In this document: piece after piece, positions 5,911 to 6,771 of the stretch
Layout: every line of letters starts with the position of its first letter
How positions within the stretch are numbered: the stretch's first letter is position 1
NCBI GenBank assembly: GCA_947303535.1
Contig: CAMYYQ010000056.1
Coordinates: 1 to 6,771, forward strand
From: an uncultured Ruminococcus sp.
Lineage (GTDB): Bacteria > Bacillota_A > Clostridia > Oscillospirales > Ruminococcaceae
Direction of reading: 5' to 3'
DNA: 6,771 nucleotides
Notes under the pieces: model-generated
The model's database searches: none
Seen by the model: only the letters and a program-made list of their open reading frames with translations
What the model was told of the DNA's origin: nothing
Program-made: the position numbers and the translations under genes

Positions 5911-6288
5911 TCAGACCATTTTCCCGTCCTTGACCGAAACAGCCACCTGCCAATCATCTTCGTAAACTATAGTGCCGACGAAGTTGGTATACATAACATC
6001 ATAGGGCTTGCTGTATTTTTCTAACAGCTTTACGGCAGGTTCGAGTTTTTTTATCATGTGTTCGGTGCTTTCACACTTGAAAAATGTAATTACTTGTTCG
6101 TGATTTTTGCATGGCTCGGGTTCGGGAAGATTTTCCTTGAACCATTCATCAATAGAAATGAACAGCTTTTCATCTTCATCATTCATTACCTTATTATTTA
6201 TTAAATTCCAGCACAAACTGAACACGCCTTTGGGATATTTGGTTACATAGGAATAATCTCTGCCCTGTATGCGCATATATTTATACAT
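5911..6288 (-). CDS. Hypothetical small cytoplasmic protein, second gene of a two-gene operon
   Basis: The protein has 125 residues; I do not recognise its family. Start ATG (6286-6288) follows GGAGG (6295-6299 on the minus strand) with a six-base spacer, supporting expression. There is no signal peptide or membrane helix. Visible features are an aromatic N-terminus (MYKYMRIQGRDYSYVTKYP), a WNLINNK segment, an acidic middle with DEWFKENLPEPEPC, a lysine-rich helical stretch (EHMIKKLEPAVKLLEKY, about 76-92) and a strand-rich C-terminus with VGTIVYEDDWQVAVSVKDGK. The size, acidity and pairing with another small protein would fit an accessory or immunity-type protein, but nothing in the sequence proves that. 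It lies 18 bp downstream of the other small gene, so the two are almost certainly co-transcribed. Confidence 0.75.
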   Translation of the reverse strand: MYKYMRIQGRDYSYVTKYPKGVFSLCWNLINNKVMNDEDEKLFISIDEWFKENLPEPEPCKNHEQVITFFKCESTEHMIKKLEPAVKLLEKYSKPYDVMYTNFVGTIVYEDDWQVAVSVKDGKMV

Positions 6289-6306
6289 TGTTTGCCTCCG
6301 TACAGA

Positions 6307-6648
6307 TCAATCCAGCTCGTCCGTCAGCTCATAAACCATAAGATGATCGTTTGTTTCCTCTGTGAGCATTCCATTTTCTATCCTTATAGGAGTTCCTTCG
6401 TCACTTTTATCGGCTTTGGTGTGATATTTCATTTCTTCGGGATCGAAGAAGTACTCGTATGCTTTCTCACCCTTTTCGGTATGGACTTTCAGGAAGAACT
6501 GTCCGTCTGCTGAAATATCAAAGAACATATACATACTTTTATTTTCCCAGCCGTTTACATACGATTCAGAGCAGTCGCTGCCACCGATCACGAATTTTAT
6601 CAAGCGATATTTTCCTGCATACTGTGTAAAAAATTCTTCTTTGTTCAT
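6307..6648 (-). CDS. Hypothetical small protein, possible beta-barrel (lipocalin-like) fold, first gene of a two-gene operon
   Basis: The protein has 113 residues; I do not recognise its family. Start ATG (6646-6648) is preceded by AAGGAG (6655-6660 on the minus strand) with a six-base spacer. No signal peptide or membrane helix is present, so it is probably cytoplasmic. The pattern AGKYRLIKFVIGG near residues 11-23, followed by alternating strands (SMYMFFDISADGQFFLKVH, EKAYEYFFD, GTPIRIENGMLTEE, HLMVYEL), resembles small calycin/lipocalin-like barrels, where a GxYxL-type first strand is usual; this is a fold guess only. Composition is acidic and aromatic. It is the first gene of the pair, with the start of the 125-residue protein 18 bp after its stop. 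Confidence 0.75.
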   Translation of the reverse strand: MNKEEFFTQYAGKYRLIKFVIGGSDCSESYVNGWENKSMYMFFDISADGQFFLKVHTEKGEKAYEYFFDPEEMKYHTKADKSDEGTPIRIENGMLTEETNDHLMVYELTDELD

Positions 6649-6675
6649 TGTTTTCTCCTTTGATTATTGCTTTTC

Positions 6676-6703
6676 TTTGTAAATCATAATTTAGCAGTGT
6701 AAA
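6676..6703 (-). promoter_or_regulatory. Weak candidate promoter for the two small genes
   Basis: On the minus strand TTTACA (6698-6703) and TACAAA (6676-6681) are 16 bp apart, matching consensus at five and four of six positions. A better -10, TATGAT (6683-6688), has no -35 at 16-18 bp. Either would start transcription shortly before the ribosome binding site at 6655-6660. Low confidence. Confidence 0.3.
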
Positions 6704-6724
6704 AACTTGCCGAGTGTATGAACG

Positions 6725-6771
6725 GGATTCCAAAGGGACTGTGTTCCTTTGGTGGAGTCCAGAGGCAAAGC
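6725..6771. repeat. Palindromic intergenic repeat truncated by the right edge
   Basis: CCAAAGGGA (6730-6738) pairs with TTCCTTTGG (6744-6752) over nine pairs with one G-T, around a five-base loop. It is followed by GTCCAGAGGCAAAGC, which looks like the left arm of a second hairpin (CCAGAGGC...GCCTCTGG expected) cut by the window end. The GGATTCCAAAGGGAC...CCTTTGG pattern resembles dispersed repeats I recall from Ruminococcus genomes. No coding frame is supported here. Confidence 0.55.

Noticed and set aside
6292..6513. A 73-codon plus-strand frame opposite the 113-residue gene
   Set aside because: It overlaps a minus-strand gene with a good ribosome binding site and correct operon spacing; its product is a hydrophobic antisense-type sequence.

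Overview
The window looks like chromosomal DNA of a moderate-GC Firmicute, most probably a Ruminococcus-like member of the Oscillospiraceae. This rests on strong GGAGG-type ribosome binding sites, a textbook sigma-A promoter, the families present (an ECF sigma factor with a membrane-anchored Beta_propel protein, and a LacI-type sensor/AraC regulator), and short palindromic intergenic repeats of the kind I recall from ruminococcal genomes. The genus is inferred from style and recollection, not from a search.

Layout: (1) 1-250, plus strand: C-terminal tail of a membrane protein cut by the left edge. (2) 296-3239, minus strand: a two-gene operon transcribed right to left, an ECF-type sigma factor (2730-3239) followed 19 bp later by an 804-aa membrane-anchored beta-propeller protein (296-2710). 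(3) 3240-3483: a divergent control region with nested inverted repeats, a perfect 14-bp palindrome and a perfect TTGACA-17-TATAAT promoter facing right. (4) 3484-5649, plus strand: a 721-aa cytoplasmic regulator with a LacI-type ligand-binding domain, a GAF-like middle region, a degenerate GGDEF-like domain and a C-terminal AraC DNA-binding domain. (5) 5650-5910: no gene, but a cluster of four small hairpins (dispersed-repeat type) and a strong, probably bidirectional terminator. (6) 5911-6648, minus strand: two small unrecognised genes 18 bp apart, evidently co-transcribed. (7) 6649-6771: their upstream region, running into another palindromic repeat truncated by the right edge.

How the parts may work together: the sigma factor and propeller protein form a compact envelope-sensing unit. 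The propeller protein has a short cytoplasmic N-terminus, one membrane helix, a Pro/Ala/Thr/Glu-rich stalk and a large extracytoplasmic propeller, so it may act as the anti-sigma partner or sensor. The divergent LacI/AraC-type regulator shares the control region with this operon and could regulate it, itself, or a carbohydrate-use gene elsewhere; this is inference from position. I saw no CRISPR array, tRNA, rRNA, transposase or phage gene.
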